From the NCBI RefSeq assembly GCF_000633255.1, contig NZ_AYMJ01000032.1, positions 16,428 through 80,427 on the forward strand: 64,000 nt of DNA, written 5' to 3'. The DNA is from Pseudomonas sp. H1h (GTDB lineage Bacteria > Pseudomonadota > Gammaproteobacteria > Pseudomonadales > Pseudomonadaceae). Position numbers and translations under genes: made by a program. Below, piece after piece: positions 16,610 through 24,952 of the stretch. Numbering within the stretch: position 1 is the first letter of the stretch; each line of letters starts with the position of its first letter. The notes beneath the pieces are model-generated. The model did no database searches, had not been told where the DNA came from, and saw nothing but the letters and a program-made list of their open reading frames with translations.

Positions 16610-18004
16610 TTAGCGGCTGGCGATCAGCGCCTGGCCGCGCACCACCGCAGCCTTGACCTGCGCCGGCGCGGTCCCGCCGATGTGGTCACGGGCATTCACC
16701 GAGCCTTCCAGGGTCAGCACGGCGAACACGTCCTGCTCGATCTGATCGCTGAACTGACGCAGTTCTTCCAGGCTCATCTCGGCCAGATCCTTGCCGGTGT
16801 CCACGCCGTACTTCACGGCGTGACCGACGATTTCGTGGCAGTCACGGAACGGCAGGCCACGGCGTACCAGGTAGTCCGCCAGGTCGGTCGCGGTGGAGAA
16901 ACCGCGCAGGGCCGCCTCACGCATGATCGCGTGTTTCGGCTTGATCGCCGGGATCATGTCGGCAAAGGCCCGCAGCGAGTCGCGCAGGGTGTCGGCGGCG
17001 TCGAACAGCGGTTCCTTGTCTTCCTGGTTGTCCTTGTTGTAGGCCAGCGGCTGGCCTTTCATCAGGGTCAGCAAGCCCATCAGTGCACCGAACACCCGGC
17101 CGGTCTTGCCACGCACCAGCTCCGGTACGTCGGGGTTTTTCTTTTGCGGCATGATCGAGCTGCCAGTACAGAAGCGGTCCGGCAGATCGATGAACTGGAA
17201 CTGCGCGCTGGTCCACAGCACCAGCTCTTCGGAAAAGCGCGACAGGTGCATCATCGCGATGCTTGCCGCCGAGCAGAACTCGATGGCGAAGTCGCGATCG
17301 GAAACGTTGTCCAGCGAGTTGCCGCCCACGGCGTCGAAGCCCAGCAGTTGCGCGGTGTATTCGCGGTCGATCGGGTAGGTGGTGCCGGCCAGTGCAGCGC
17401 TGCCCAGTGGCATGCGGTTGGTGCGCTTGCGGCAGTCAACCAGGCGTTCGTAGTCGCGGCTGAGCATTTCGAACCAGGCCAGCATGTGGTGCCCAAAGGT
17501 CACTGGCTGCGCAGTCTGCAGGTGGGTGAAGCCCGGCATGATGCTCGCGGCTTCGCGCTCGGCTTGCTCCAGCAGGCCTTTTTGCAGGCGGGTGATCTCG
17601 GCCAGGATCAGGTCGATCTCGTCACGCAACCACAGGCGGATGTCGGTCGCGACCTGGTCGTTGCGGCTGCGCCCGGTGTGCAGTTTCTTGCCGGTGACGC
17701 CGATGCGGTCGGTCAGGCGCGCTTCGATGTTCATGTGCACGTCTTCGAGGTCGACGCGCCAGTCGAACTGGCCGGCCTCGATTTCGCTCTGGATGGTCTT
17801 CAGGCCATCGATGATGCTGTCGCGCTCGGCATCCGTCAGCACGCCGACCTTGGCCAGCATGGTGGCGTGGGCGATCGAGCCCATGATGTCGTGGCGATAC
17901 AGGCGCTGGTCGAAAGTGACGGAGGCGGTGAAGCGGGCGACGAAGGCGTCGACGGGTTCACTGAAGCGGCCGCCCCAGGACTGATTGGTCTTGTCAGTGC
18001 TCAT
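16610..18004 (-). CDS. argH: argininosuccinate lyase
   Basis: A 464-residue argininosuccinate lyase, the last enzyme of arginine synthesis, splitting argininosuccinate into arginine and fumarate. The fumarase/aspartase superfamily signature GSSIMPQKKNP is present, as are HTGRSRNDQVATD and GFTHLQTAQPV. I start at 18004, giving MSTDKTNQSWGGRFSEP, the family N-terminus and length; a longer frame adds 28 unconserved residues. Its 5' end abuts the algZ remnant; in related genomes argH is divergent from algZ-algR as here. Confidence 0.96.
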   Translation of the reverse strand: MSTDKTNQSWGGRFSEPVDAFVARFTASVTFDQRLYRHDIMGSIAHATMLAKVGVLTDAERDSIIDGLKTIQSEIEAGQFDWRVDLEDVHMNIEARLTDRIGVTGKKLHTGRSRNDQVATDIRLWLRDEIDLILAEITRLQKGLLEQAEREAASIMPGFTHLQTAQPVTFGHHMLAWFEMLSRDYERLVDCRKRTNRMPLGSAALAGTTYPIDREYTAQLLGFDAVGGNSLDNVSDRDFAIEFCSAASIAMMHLSRFSEELVLWTSAQFQFIDLPDRFCTGSSIMPQKKNPDVPELVRGKTGRVFGALMGLLTLMKGQPLAYNKDNQEDKEPLFDAADTLRDSLRAFADMIPAIKPKHAIMREAALRGFSTATDLADYLVRRGLPFRDCHEIVGHAVKYGVDTGKDLAEMSLEELRQFSDQIEQDVFAVLTLEGSVNARDHIGGTAPAQVKAAVVRGQALIASR

Positions 18005-18059
18005 GAATTCGCTCGTATCGGCTTGGAGAAAGAAGGCGTGAAACGCTGGCGCGGATAAT

Positions 18060-18480
18060 AACAGGGTTGCCAATCCTGTCGCTGACACCGGTCGATACGT
18101 TTTTTTCTCATCTGCTGGTTCATAGTCGGCGCTCTAACCGTGGGATTTGCGCAAGGATATTTTTCGATTGAGCAATATCAGCCCGGCAAGCGTCTACAGT
18201 AGGACATAAGGGTCGGCGCGACTGCGGATCGCGCAAACGTCCGGACGCCGACTATAAGAAGAGGGGGTGGGTGGATTTGTCCTTTGGCAAACCCCGTGAG
18301 AAACGCAGGAAACAGCGGGCTTTGAGCAGTACGACCCGGGCACTGGCAAATATTGCTGGCCGACGTACGGCACTTTTTGGCGCTCGGGCTAGTCTTAGCG
18401 TGGATCGCGGTGACGGACGTCACTTCACCTGTCTACGCTATCCTTGTGCGAGACTCACGCAGGAATCCAGCGCAATATGA
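18060..18480 (+). pseudogene. algZ: decayed algZ/fimS sensor kinase remnant
   Basis: Between argH and algR, where pseudomonads encode the AlgZ (FimS) sensor, only about 420 bases remain instead of roughly 1,050. Two frames carry recognisable pieces. At 18143-18199 one frame reads SIEQYQPGKRLQ, like the AlgZ phosphotransfer region, and then meets a TAG stop at 18200-18202. A second frame, from about 18244 to 18480, reads ALFGARASLSV and DGRHFTCLRYPCARLTQE, like the AlgZ C-terminus. The membrane N-terminus, the phospho-accepting His region and the ATP-binding N-box are missing or unrecognisable. The remnant stop still overlaps the algR ATG (ATGA). Comparison with AlgZ is from memory of the family. 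Confidence 0.82.
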
Positions 18481-19223
18481 ATGTCCTGATCGTTGATGAC
18501 GAACCACTGGCTCGCGAGCGCCTAAGCCGTATGGTAAGCGAGCTCGAGGGTTACACAGTCCTGGAGCCCAGCGCCACGAATGGCGAAGAGGCGTTGGCGC
18601 TGATCGACAGCCACAAGCCGGATATCGTGCTGCTCGATATCCGCATGCCGGGCCTCGATGGCCTGCAAGTGGCTGCCCGTCTGTGCGAACGCGAAACGCC
18701 GCCCGCCGTGGTGTTTTGCACCGGCCCCGATGAATTTGCCGTGGAAGCCCTGCAGGCCAGCGCCGTGGGCTATGTGGTGAAACCCGTGCGAACCGAACAT
18801 CTGCATGACGCCCTGAAACGGGCTGAACGTCCCAACCGGGCCCAACTCTCGGCCCTGACCCGCCCTGCTGCCGAAAGCGGCAACGGCCCGCGCAGTCATA
18901 TCAGCGCCCGCACCCGCAAAGGCATCGAGCTGATCCCGCTGGATCAGGTGGTCTACTTCATTGCCGATCACAAGTACGTGACGTTGCGCCATGAGAGCGG
19001 CGAAGTGCTGCTGGACGAACCCCTCAAGGCCCTCGAAGACGAATTTGGTGAACGCTTCGTGCGTATCCACCGCAATGCGCTGGTCGCCCGTGACCGCATC
19101 GAGCGTCTGCAACGCACGCCACTGGGGCATTTCCAGTTATTCCTCAAGGGTCTGAACGGCGATGCATTGATCGTCAGCCGCCGGCATGTGGCCGGTGTGC
19201 GCAAAATGATGCAGGGCCTGTAA
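18477..19223 (+). CDS. algR: LytTR response regulator AlgR
   Basis: A 248-residue AlgR. The receiver domain (about 1-120) has Asp7/Asp8, the phospho-acceptor Asp54 (LLDIRMPG) and the conserved Lys in VKPVR. The LytTR DNA-binding domain is C-terminal (about 140-245; HISARTRKGIELIPL, RIHRNALVARDRIE). AlgR controls alginate, twitching and virulence genes in Pseudomonas. I start at 18477, giving MNVLIVDDE. The switch segment reads CTGPDEFA where AlgR usually has CTAHDEFA. The cognate kinase gene upstream is decayed, so activation here may be kinase-independent or through another kinase. hemC follows in the same direction. Confidence 0.94.
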   Translation: MNVLIVDDEPLARERLSRMVSELEGYTVLEPSATNGEEALALIDSHKPDIVLLDIRMPGLDGLQVAARLCERETPPAVVFCTGPDEFAVEALQASAVGYVVKPVRTEHLHDALKRAERPNRAQLSALTRPAAESGNGPRSHISARTRKGIELIPLDQVVYFIADHKYVTLRHESGEVLLDEPLKALEDEFGERFVRIHRNALVARDRIERLQRTPLGHFQLFLKGLNGDALIVSRRHVAGVRKMMQGL

Positions 19224-19361
19224 CCCGGTCATTCCGGGCGGTTCCGGAGTCTTTTTACCAGGCATTGCCGGCCAGGGAGGCCACGCCGTTTCTGATTCAA
19301 GTCAAAGTGGATTTGGCTGAGCTGTTATTATCCGCCGTATCTATTCAGTACGGATTGATCC

Positions 19362-20303
19362 ATGTCCTCTCGCGAAATCCGCATCGCCACCCGTAAAAGT
19401 GCGCTGGCCCTCTGGCAGGCCGAATACGTCAAAGCCCGTCTGGAAGCGGCCCATCCGGGTCTGCTGGTGACGCTGGTGCCCATGGTCAGTCGCGGCGACA
19501 AGCTGCTCGACTCACCGCTGTCGAAAATCGGCGGCAAAGGCCTGTTCGTCAAGGAACTGGAAACCGCGCTGCTGGAGAATGAAGCCGACATCGCCGTGCA
19601 CTCGATGAAAGACGTGCCGATGGACTTCCCCGAAGGTTTGGGTCTGTTCTGCATCTGCGAACGCGAAGACCCGCGCGATGCCTTCGTTTCCAATACTTAC
19701 GCCAGCCTCGACGCGTTGCCTGCCGGTGCCATCGTCGGTACCTCCAGCCTGCGTCGTCAGGCGCAGTTGCTGACCCGCCGCCCCGATCTCGAGATCCGCT
19801 TCCTGCGCGGTAACGTCAACACTCGCCTGGCCAAGCTCGATGCCGGCGAGTACGACGCGATCATCCTCGCGGCGGCCGGTCTGATCCGTCTCGGTTTCGA
19901 AGACCGGATTACCTGCGCGATCAGTGTCGACGACAGCCTGCCCGCCGGTGGCCAAGGCGCCGTCGGTATCGAATGCCGCAGCGCCGACAGGCAAATCCAT
20001 GCCTTGCTCGCGCCACTGCATCACGCCGATACCTCTTCGCGTGTGACCGCCGAACGGGCCCTCAACAAACATCTGAATGGCGGCTGCCAGGTGCCGATCG
20101 CCTGCTACGCCGTGCTCGAAGGTGAGCAGTTGTGGTTGCGTGGCCTGGTGGGCGAGCCGAGCGGTGGCAAGCTGCTCAGCGCCGAAGCGCGCGCACCGCG
20201 TGCCGATGCCGAAGCGCTGGGTGTGAAGGTCGCTGAAGACCTGCTGAGCCAGGGTGCCGACGACATTCTCAAAGCGGTCTATGGCGAGGCAGGTCACGAG
20301 TGA
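19362..20303 (+). CDS. hemC: hydroxymethylbilane synthase (porphobilinogen deaminase)
   Basis: A 313-residue HemC, which polymerises four porphobilinogens into hydroxymethylbilane. The dipyrromethane cofactor cysteine is Cys242 in NGGCQVP. Other family motifs are KGLFVKELE, VHSMKDVP and GTSSLRRQAQL. It begins 138 bases after algR and overlaps hemD by four bases (GTGA). This is the first of four consecutive haem genes; hemB is elsewhere in the window at 42247. Confidence 0.97.
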   Translation: MSSREIRIATRKSALALWQAEYVKARLEAAHPGLLVTLVPMVSRGDKLLDSPLSKIGGKGLFVKELETALLENEADIAVHSMKDVPMDFPEGLGLFCICEREDPRDAFVSNTYASLDALPAGAIVGTSSLRRQAQLLTRRPDLEIRFLRGNVNTRLAKLDAGEYDAIILAAAGLIRLGFEDRITCAISVDDSLPAGGQGAVGIECRSADRQIHALLAPLHHADTSSRVTAERALNKHLNGGCQVPIACYAVLEGEQLWLRGLVGEPSGGKLLSAEARAPRADAEALGVKVAEDLLSQGADDILKAVYGEAGHE

Positions 20304-21067
20304 CCGGCTGGCGCCTGCTGCTGACGCGCCCTGCGGACGACTGCACGGCGCTGGCCGAGGTGTTGGCCCAAGCCGGTTTTTTCAGCAGTTGCCTGCCGCT
20401 TCTGGACATCGCACCGCTGCCGGTCTCTGAGAAAATACGTCAGGCGATGACCCAGTTGCCGAACTGCAGCGCAGTCATCGTGGTCAGCAAACCGGCGGCG
20501 CGAATTGCTGTCGACCTGCTCGATACTTTTGACCTGAACCCGGTATCGATGCCGTGGTTCAGCGTCGGAGCGGCGACGGCGCAGATTCTTCGCGATCGTG
20601 GCCTGGACGTGCACTTCCCGGCCACCGGCGATGACAGCGAAGCCTTGCTGCAATTGCCGCGTCTGCGCGAAGCCGTTGCGCAGCCTGATGCGCAGGTGTT
20701 GATCCTGCGCGGGGAGGGTGGTCGTGAGCTGCTCGCCGAGCGTCTGCGCGCGCTAGGTGCTAGTGTCGAGTATCTGGAGTTGTATCGGCGCGACCTGCCG
20801 GCCTATCCGCCGCACGAACTGACGCGGCGGATTGCAGCGGAACGCTTGAACGGGCTGGTGGTCAGCAGTGGACAGGGTTTCGAGCACTTGCGCCGCATGG
20901 CCGGCGCTGCCTGGCCTGCGATTGCGCAGTTGCCGTTGTTTGTTCCAAGCCCAAGGGTCGCCGAGCTGGCACGTGCCGCCGGGGCTCAAACAGTTGTGGA
21001 TTGCCGCGGCGCGAGTGCCGCGGCTTTGCTGACGGCGTTACGGGAGCATCCCGTGCCCGTTCTCTAA
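20300..21067 (+). CDS. hemD: uroporphyrinogen-III synthase
   Basis: A 255-residue HemD, which closes and rearranges hydroxymethylbilane to uroporphyrinogen III. The family is weakly conserved; recognisable parts are the start GWRLLLTRPADD, an ESxPxxx-like central region and the VVSSGQGFEHL and LFVPSPRVAELA motifs. The GTG start at 20300 overlaps the hemC stop, a standard coupling. Its position between hemC and hemX supports the call more than any single motif. Confidence 0.93.
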   Translation: MTGWRLLLTRPADDCTALAEVLAQAGFFSSCLPLLDIAPLPVSEKIRQAMTQLPNCSAVIVVSKPAARIAVDLLDTFDLNPVSMPWFSVGAATAQILRDRGLDVHFPATGDDSEALLQLPRLREAVAQPDAQVLILRGEGGRELLAERLRALGASVEYLELYRRDLPAYPPHELTRRIAAERLNGLVVSSGQGFEHLRRMAGAAWPAIAQLPLFVPSPRVAELARAAGAQTVVDCRGASAAALLTALREHPVPVL

Positions 21068-21083
21068 TGCAAAGGATGGATAC

Positions 21084-22226
21084 GTGAGCGAAACAGCCTT
21101 GCCCAAAGATGACGTCCAACCTGTGATCGATGCCCAGGTTGAAACTCCACCGCCGGCCAGAGAGCCGCGCCGAGGCAACGGACTGGCCATTGTCGCCCTG
21201 TTGCTCGGCGCTGCCGGCGTGGCGATCGGTGGCTGGGGTGTCTGGCAGGTGCGTCACCTGCAGACCAACACCGCACAGCAGTCGGGCCAGGTGCAGGCGC
21301 TGAACGATCAGGCGCAGAGCCTCAAGCTCAATGAGCAGCGCCTGACTGAGCGCCTCGCGCAGTTGCCGGGTGCCGACGAGCTTGCTGATCGCCAGCGTCT
21401 GGTGACGCAATTGCAGGGTGATCAGCAGCGCCTCAACCAGCGTCTGGAAACCGTCCTCGGCGCCAGCCGCAAGGACTGGCGTCTGGCCGAGGCCGAGCAT
21501 CTGCTGCGCCTGGCCAGCTTGCGTCTGTCAGCCTTGCAGGACATCAGCAGCGCCCAGGCACTGGTGCAGGGCGCCGACGAAATCCTCCGTGAACAGAACG
21601 ACCCGGGCTCGTTCGCTGCTCGCGAGCAAGTGGCAAAAACCCTTGTTGCCCTGCGCAGCACCGAGCAGCCGGATCGCACCGGCTTGTTCCTGCGCATTGG
21701 CGCCTTGCGTGATCAGGTCATCGAGCTGACCGAGCTGGCGCCGGAGTACAAGGATCGCGGCGAATCGCTGCTGGGCCTGACCGCTGATGGCGATGGTGCC
21801 AGTCGCTGGGCACAGTGGTGGGATCAGGTTTCGCGTTACATCCGCATCGACTTCAACGCTGACAAGAATGTGAAGCCACTGTTGGCCGGACAAAGTCTGA
21901 GCCAGGTGCGCCTGGCCCTGAGCCTGGCGCTGGAGCAGGCGCAGTGGGCCGCGCTCAATGGTCAGGCGCCGGTTTACACCCAGGCGCTGACTGAAGCACG
22001 GGACGTGCTCAAGGGCAATTTCAATCCGGATAATCCGCAGAGCAAAATCATGCTCGAACAGGTCGCCGAGCTGAGCCAGCAACCGGTCACGGTCAAGACG
22101 CCCGACCTGACCGGCACGCTGAGCGCGGTGCAGGGTTATCTGGAGCGACGTAACGTCAACGCTGAAGAATCGGTCAAACCGTTCGCCAAACCTGCCGCCA
22201 ACACTGCGCAGGAGACCATGCCATGA
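21084..22226 (+). CDS. hemX: HemX-like membrane-anchored protein
   Basis: A 380-residue protein of the HemX family, often annotated as uroporphyrinogen-III C-methyltransferase, although this member lacks the SAM-methyltransferase motifs. A short cytoplasmic Pro-rich N-terminus precedes one membrane span (about residues 36-57, LAIVALLLGAAGVAIGGWGV), then a coiled-coil region (about 65-130) and a periplasmic helical domain. It starts with GTG preceded by AAGGATGG and overlaps hemY as ATGA. Its role in haem synthesis is inferred only from its constant place in the operon. Confidence 0.88.
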   Translation: MSETALPKDDVQPVIDAQVETPPPAREPRRGNGLAIVALLLGAAGVAIGGWGVWQVRHLQTNTAQQSGQVQALNDQAQSLKLNEQRLTERLAQLPGADELADRQRLVTQLQGDQQRLNQRLETVLGASRKDWRLAEAEHLLRLASLRLSALQDISSAQALVQGADEILREQNDPGSFAAREQVAKTLVALRSTEQPDRTGLFLRIGALRDQVIELTELAPEYKDRGESLLGLTADGDGASRWAQWWDQVSRYIRIDFNADKNVKPLLAGQSLSQVRLALSLALEQAQWAALNGQAPVYTQALTEARDVLKGNFNPDNPQSKIMLEQVAELSQQPVTVKTPDLTGTLSAVQGYLERRNVNAEESVKPFAKPAANTAQETMP

Positions 22227-23461
22227 AACGCCTGTACGTGATCGTGTTTCTGGTGATTGCCGCGACGGCAGCGTTGGGCCTGGCGATTGCCGAACACTCC
22301 GGGTACGTGCTGGTTGCCTACAAGAGCTTCCGTTACGAGGCGAGCCTATGGGCCACGCTGGGGCTGATCGCGGTGCTGTGGCTGCTGATCTGGGGCATCA
22401 AGGCGCTGGTCGAACTGGTCATGGCTTCCAGCGGCGTGGTCAATCCGTGGTCGCGGCGTAACCGCAGCCGTCGGGTTCAGGTGGCGATCGAACACGGTCA
22501 GCTGGATCTGGCAGAAGGACGTTGGGCCAGTGCGCAACGGCATCTTTCTCGCGCTGCAGAAGCCGAGCGCCAGCCGCTGCTGTATTACCTCGGCGCCGCA
22601 CGCGCGGCCAACGAACAGGGCAAGTACGAGGAGTGCGATCACTTGCTCGAGCGTGCGCTGGAGCGCCAGCCGCAGGCCGAACTGGCAATTGCCTTGAGTC
22701 ACGCGCAACTGCAGACCGATCGCGGTGACACCGACGGCGCACTGGTGACCCTGCAGGCGATGCACGAGCGGCATCCGCACAACGTGCAGACCTTGCGTCA
22801 GTTGCAGCGTTTGCATCAACAGCGCGGCGACTGGTCGGCTGTCATCCGTCTGTTGCCGGAGCTGCGCAAGGACAAGGCGCTGCCACCGGCTGAGCTGGCA
22901 GAGCTCGAACGTCGTGCCTGGGGTAACAACCTTTCGCTGGCGGCGCACCGCGACGAGGACGGCAAAGTCGGTCTGCAGTCACTCAATCGTGCCTGGGAGC
23001 AACTGAGTTCGGCCCAGCGCCAGGAGCCGGCGCTGGTGCTGGCGTATGCCGAGCAACTGCGTCAGCTGGGCGCTCAGGTCGAAGCCGAGGAAGTGCTGCG
23101 TGGCGCCCTCAAGCGCAAGTACGACAGCCATCTGGCGCGACTGTATGGCTTGGTGCGCGGTAGCGATCCGGCGCGTCAGTTGCAAACCGCCGAAGGCTGG
23201 CTCAAGGATCATCCGGCCGATCCGAGCCTGTTGCTGACCTTGGGACGGCTCTGTCTGCAAGCCAGTTTGTGGGGCAAGGCACGGGATTATCTGGAGAGCA
23301 GCCTGCGGGTGCAGCGCAATCCGGAAGCCTGCGCAGAATTGGCGCGCCTGCTCGCGCAGCTGGGTGACACCGAGCGCAGCAATCAGTTGTTCCAGGAAGG
23401 TCTCGGACTGCTGGATGAGCGCCTCCTGGCCGCGCCATTGCCGGTGCCGGTTCACGCTTGA
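22223..23461 (+). CDS. hemY: HemY tetratricopeptide protein
   Basis: A 412-residue HemY-family protein. Two membrane spans near the N-terminus (about 4-24 and 41-62) are followed by TPR-like helical repeats (LYYLGAARAANEQGKYEECDHLLE, ALVLAYAEQL and later). It is not the protoporphyrinogen oxidase also named HemY in Gram-positives. Suggested roles include scaffolding haem enzymes at the membrane. It is coupled to hemX by an ATGA overlap and is the last gene of hemCDXY; a hairpin 23466-23487 follows. Confidence 0.9.
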   Translation: MKRLYVIVFLVIAATAALGLAIAEHSGYVLVAYKSFRYEASLWATLGLIAVLWLLIWGIKALVELVMASSGVVNPWSRRNRSRRVQVAIEHGQLDLAEGRWASAQRHLSRAAEAERQPLLYYLGAARAANEQGKYEECDHLLERALERQPQAELAIALSHAQLQTDRGDTDGALVTLQAMHERHPHNVQTLRQLQRLHQQRGDWSAVIRLLPELRKDKALPPAELAELERRAWGNNLSLAAHRDEDGKVGLQSLNRAWEQLSSAQRQEPALVLAYAEQLRQLGAQVEAEEVLRGALKRKYDSHLARLYGLVRGSDPARQLQTAEGWLKDHPADPSLLLTLGRLCLQASLWGKARDYLESSLRVQRNPEACAELARLLAQLGDTERSNQLFQEGLGLLDERLLAAPLPVPVHA

Positions 23462-23465
23462 AATC

Positions 23466-23487
23466 ACGAGGGAGGATGCTCCCTCGT
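23466..23487 (+). terminator. hairpin after hemY
   Basis: Perfect ACGAGGGA/TCCCTCGT stem with a six-base loop, five bases past the hemY stop. It lacks a good T-tract, so it may be a weak terminator or an mRNA-stabilising end. Confidence 0.5.
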
Positions 23488-23644
23488 TAACGTTCTGCGA
23501 GCGAATAATTACCTCTGACCGACGTCTTAGGCAAAGTCCTACAGTCGGCTACGCCTATTCCTCTCGCCCCTGTCGGGTTTTCCCTACACTTCTGTTGAAC
23601 TGTCGGCAGGGACCCGCCTTGAAAGGCTGACAAGCTTTCCTCTA

Positions 23645-23672
23645 CCGTAACTGCCTGTCTCTACTGTTACGG
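23645..23672 (+). promoter_or_regulatory. inverted repeat in the dsbB leader
   Basis: CCGTAAC and GTTACGG, separated by 14 bases, end eight bases before the dsbB start and cover the GGA of the likely ribosome-binding site. It could be an operator or an RNA hairpin limiting translation. Seen in sequence; the function is inference. Confidence 0.4.
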
Positions 23673-23679
23673 AAAAGCC

Positions 23680-24231
23680 ATGTCGTTGGCCTGTTCACGC
23701 TCCTTGTTTTTCACGGCTTTCACTGCAGGGGCTCTGGCCCTGGGAGCTTCCTATTACCTCGAATACGCGGTCGGGCTGACGCCCTGCAGCCTGTGCCTGG
23801 CGCAACGATTCTTCATGGCATTGCTGACGGTCTGTTGCGGGCTGGCGGCGGTCCATGGCCCGCGGCGTGTCGGCTTGTCGCTGTACTGGATGATCACGTT
23901 TTGCGTCAGTCTGGGCGGGACGACCGCCGCCTGGCGGCAGGTGTTGTTGCAGAGCGATCCGCTGGTGCAAATGACGAGCTGCGCGCCCGATTCCGAAGCG
24001 CTGTTCAGCAACCTGCCGTGGTTGTGCGCAACGGTGCGGATGTTTAAAGGCGGTGTCGATTGCGCAGATATTTCCTGGACGCTGTTCGATTTGAGTATCC
24101 CGGAATGGAGCCTGCTGTTCTTTGTGGCGATGTCGATCCTGGCGGTGTACCAATTGCTGCGGCTGGTCTGGAGCGCTCTGCAACGACCGCTCAGCGGCGA
24201 AGCGTCGCACCGTATGCTGATCAGGGATTAA
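23680..24231 (+). CDS. dsbB: disulfide bond formation protein B (DsbB/DsbH)
   Basis: A 183-residue inner-membrane oxidoreductase that reoxidises DsbA by passing electrons to quinone. Four hydrophobic spans are visible. The periplasmic CxxC is Cys36-Cys39 (PCSLCLAQR), followed by a second periplasmic loop with cysteines at CAPDSE and further on at VDCADISW; the family's second reactive pair should lie there. In P. aeruginosa the gene between hemY and algQ is called dsbH. It is 218 bases from hemY, so likely has its own promoter. Confidence 0.92.
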   Translation: MSLACSRSLFFTAFTAGALALGASYYLEYAVGLTPCSLCLAQRFFMALLTVCCGLAAVHGPRRVGLSLYWMITFCVSLGGTTAAWRQVLLQSDPLVQMTSCAPDSEALFSNLPWLCATVRMFKGGVDCADISWTLFDLSIPEWSLLFFVAMSILAVYQLLRLVWSALQRPLSGEASHRMLIRD

Positions 24232-24417
24232 ACACTTGTATGAACTTTATCTCCTGCGTACCTTGAAGCCATAGGCGTGCGGGCATAATCTGGCCCGCAC
24301 GTGTCATTGGATTTATGTTGCTCGATGACGCTCTGCCCGGTCGGCCTCCAAGCGATAAAAGCCAGAAGAGGGGCGCGGGTGTAGAGCAGCATGACCCACA
24401 AGGGAAGAGAGATCGCC

Positions 24418-24876
24418 ATGCTCGAAAGTTGTCAGAATGCTCAGGAACGCTGGGGTGGAGTTCATCTGCTGATCGACCGCTGGTTGCAAGAGCGTGAAGA
24501 ACTGATCGGTGCCTACGACAAGCTCGGTGCGCAACCTGAGGCGCTGTCCGAGAACCGCAAGCCCTTGCAGGAATTCTGCGGTGTGCTGGTCGATTATGTC
24601 TCGGCCGGGCATTTCGAGATCTACGAACAGCTGACGGGCGAAGCCAAGGCGTTCGGTGACACGCGCGGCCTGGAACTGGCCGAAACAATCTATCCACGCA
24701 TCGACGTCATCACCGAGAAGCTGCTGGCGTTCAACGATCTGTGCGATGAGGGCAAATGCGTCGCCGAGAAGTTCAAGGAGCTGGGCGGCCTGCTTCACGA
24801 GCGCTTCGAGCTGGAAGACTGTCTGATTGAAGTGCTGCACACGGCACACAAGGAAGTAGACACAGCTCAAGCCTGA
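24418..24876 (+). CDS. algQ: anti-sigma-70 factor AlgQ/Rsd
   Basis: A 152-residue Rsd/AlgQ family protein, which binds sigma-70 domain 4 and frees core polymerase for alternative sigma factors; in P. aeruginosa AlgQ also affects alginate and siderophore synthesis. Family features include the start MLESCQNAQERWGGVH, DRWLQERE and a mostly helical fold with FCGVLVDYVSAGHFEIYEQL. I start at 24418; an upstream in-frame ATG would add nine codons that overlap the purine-rich RBS. A bidirectional terminator follows. Confidence 0.93.
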   Translation: MLESCQNAQERWGGVHLLIDRWLQEREELIGAYDKLGAQPEALSENRKPLQEFCGVLVDYVSAGHFEIYEQLTGEAKAFGDTRGLELAETIYPRIDVITEKLLAFNDLCDEGKCVAEKFKELGGLLHERFELEDCLIEVLHTAHKEVDTAQA

Positions 24877-24894
24877 CTGGTTTTTCGCAGGCAC

Positions 24895-24932
24895 AAAAAA
24901 CGCGATACGCCGAGAGCGCACCGCGTTTTTTT
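24895..24932. terminator. bidirectional terminator between algQ and the FKBP gene
   Basis: AAAAAACGCG and CGCGTTTTTTT arms with an internal GC-rich hairpin, placed between convergent algQ and the leftward FKBP gene, usable in both directions. Confidence 0.85.
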
Positions 24933-24952
24933 ATGCCTGTGAATCGGGGCGG

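Noticed and set aside
18271..18480. 69-codon open frame as an independent small gene
   Set aside because: Its product matches the C-terminus of AlgZ and it overlaps algR as algZ does; it is part of the pseudogene, not a new gene.
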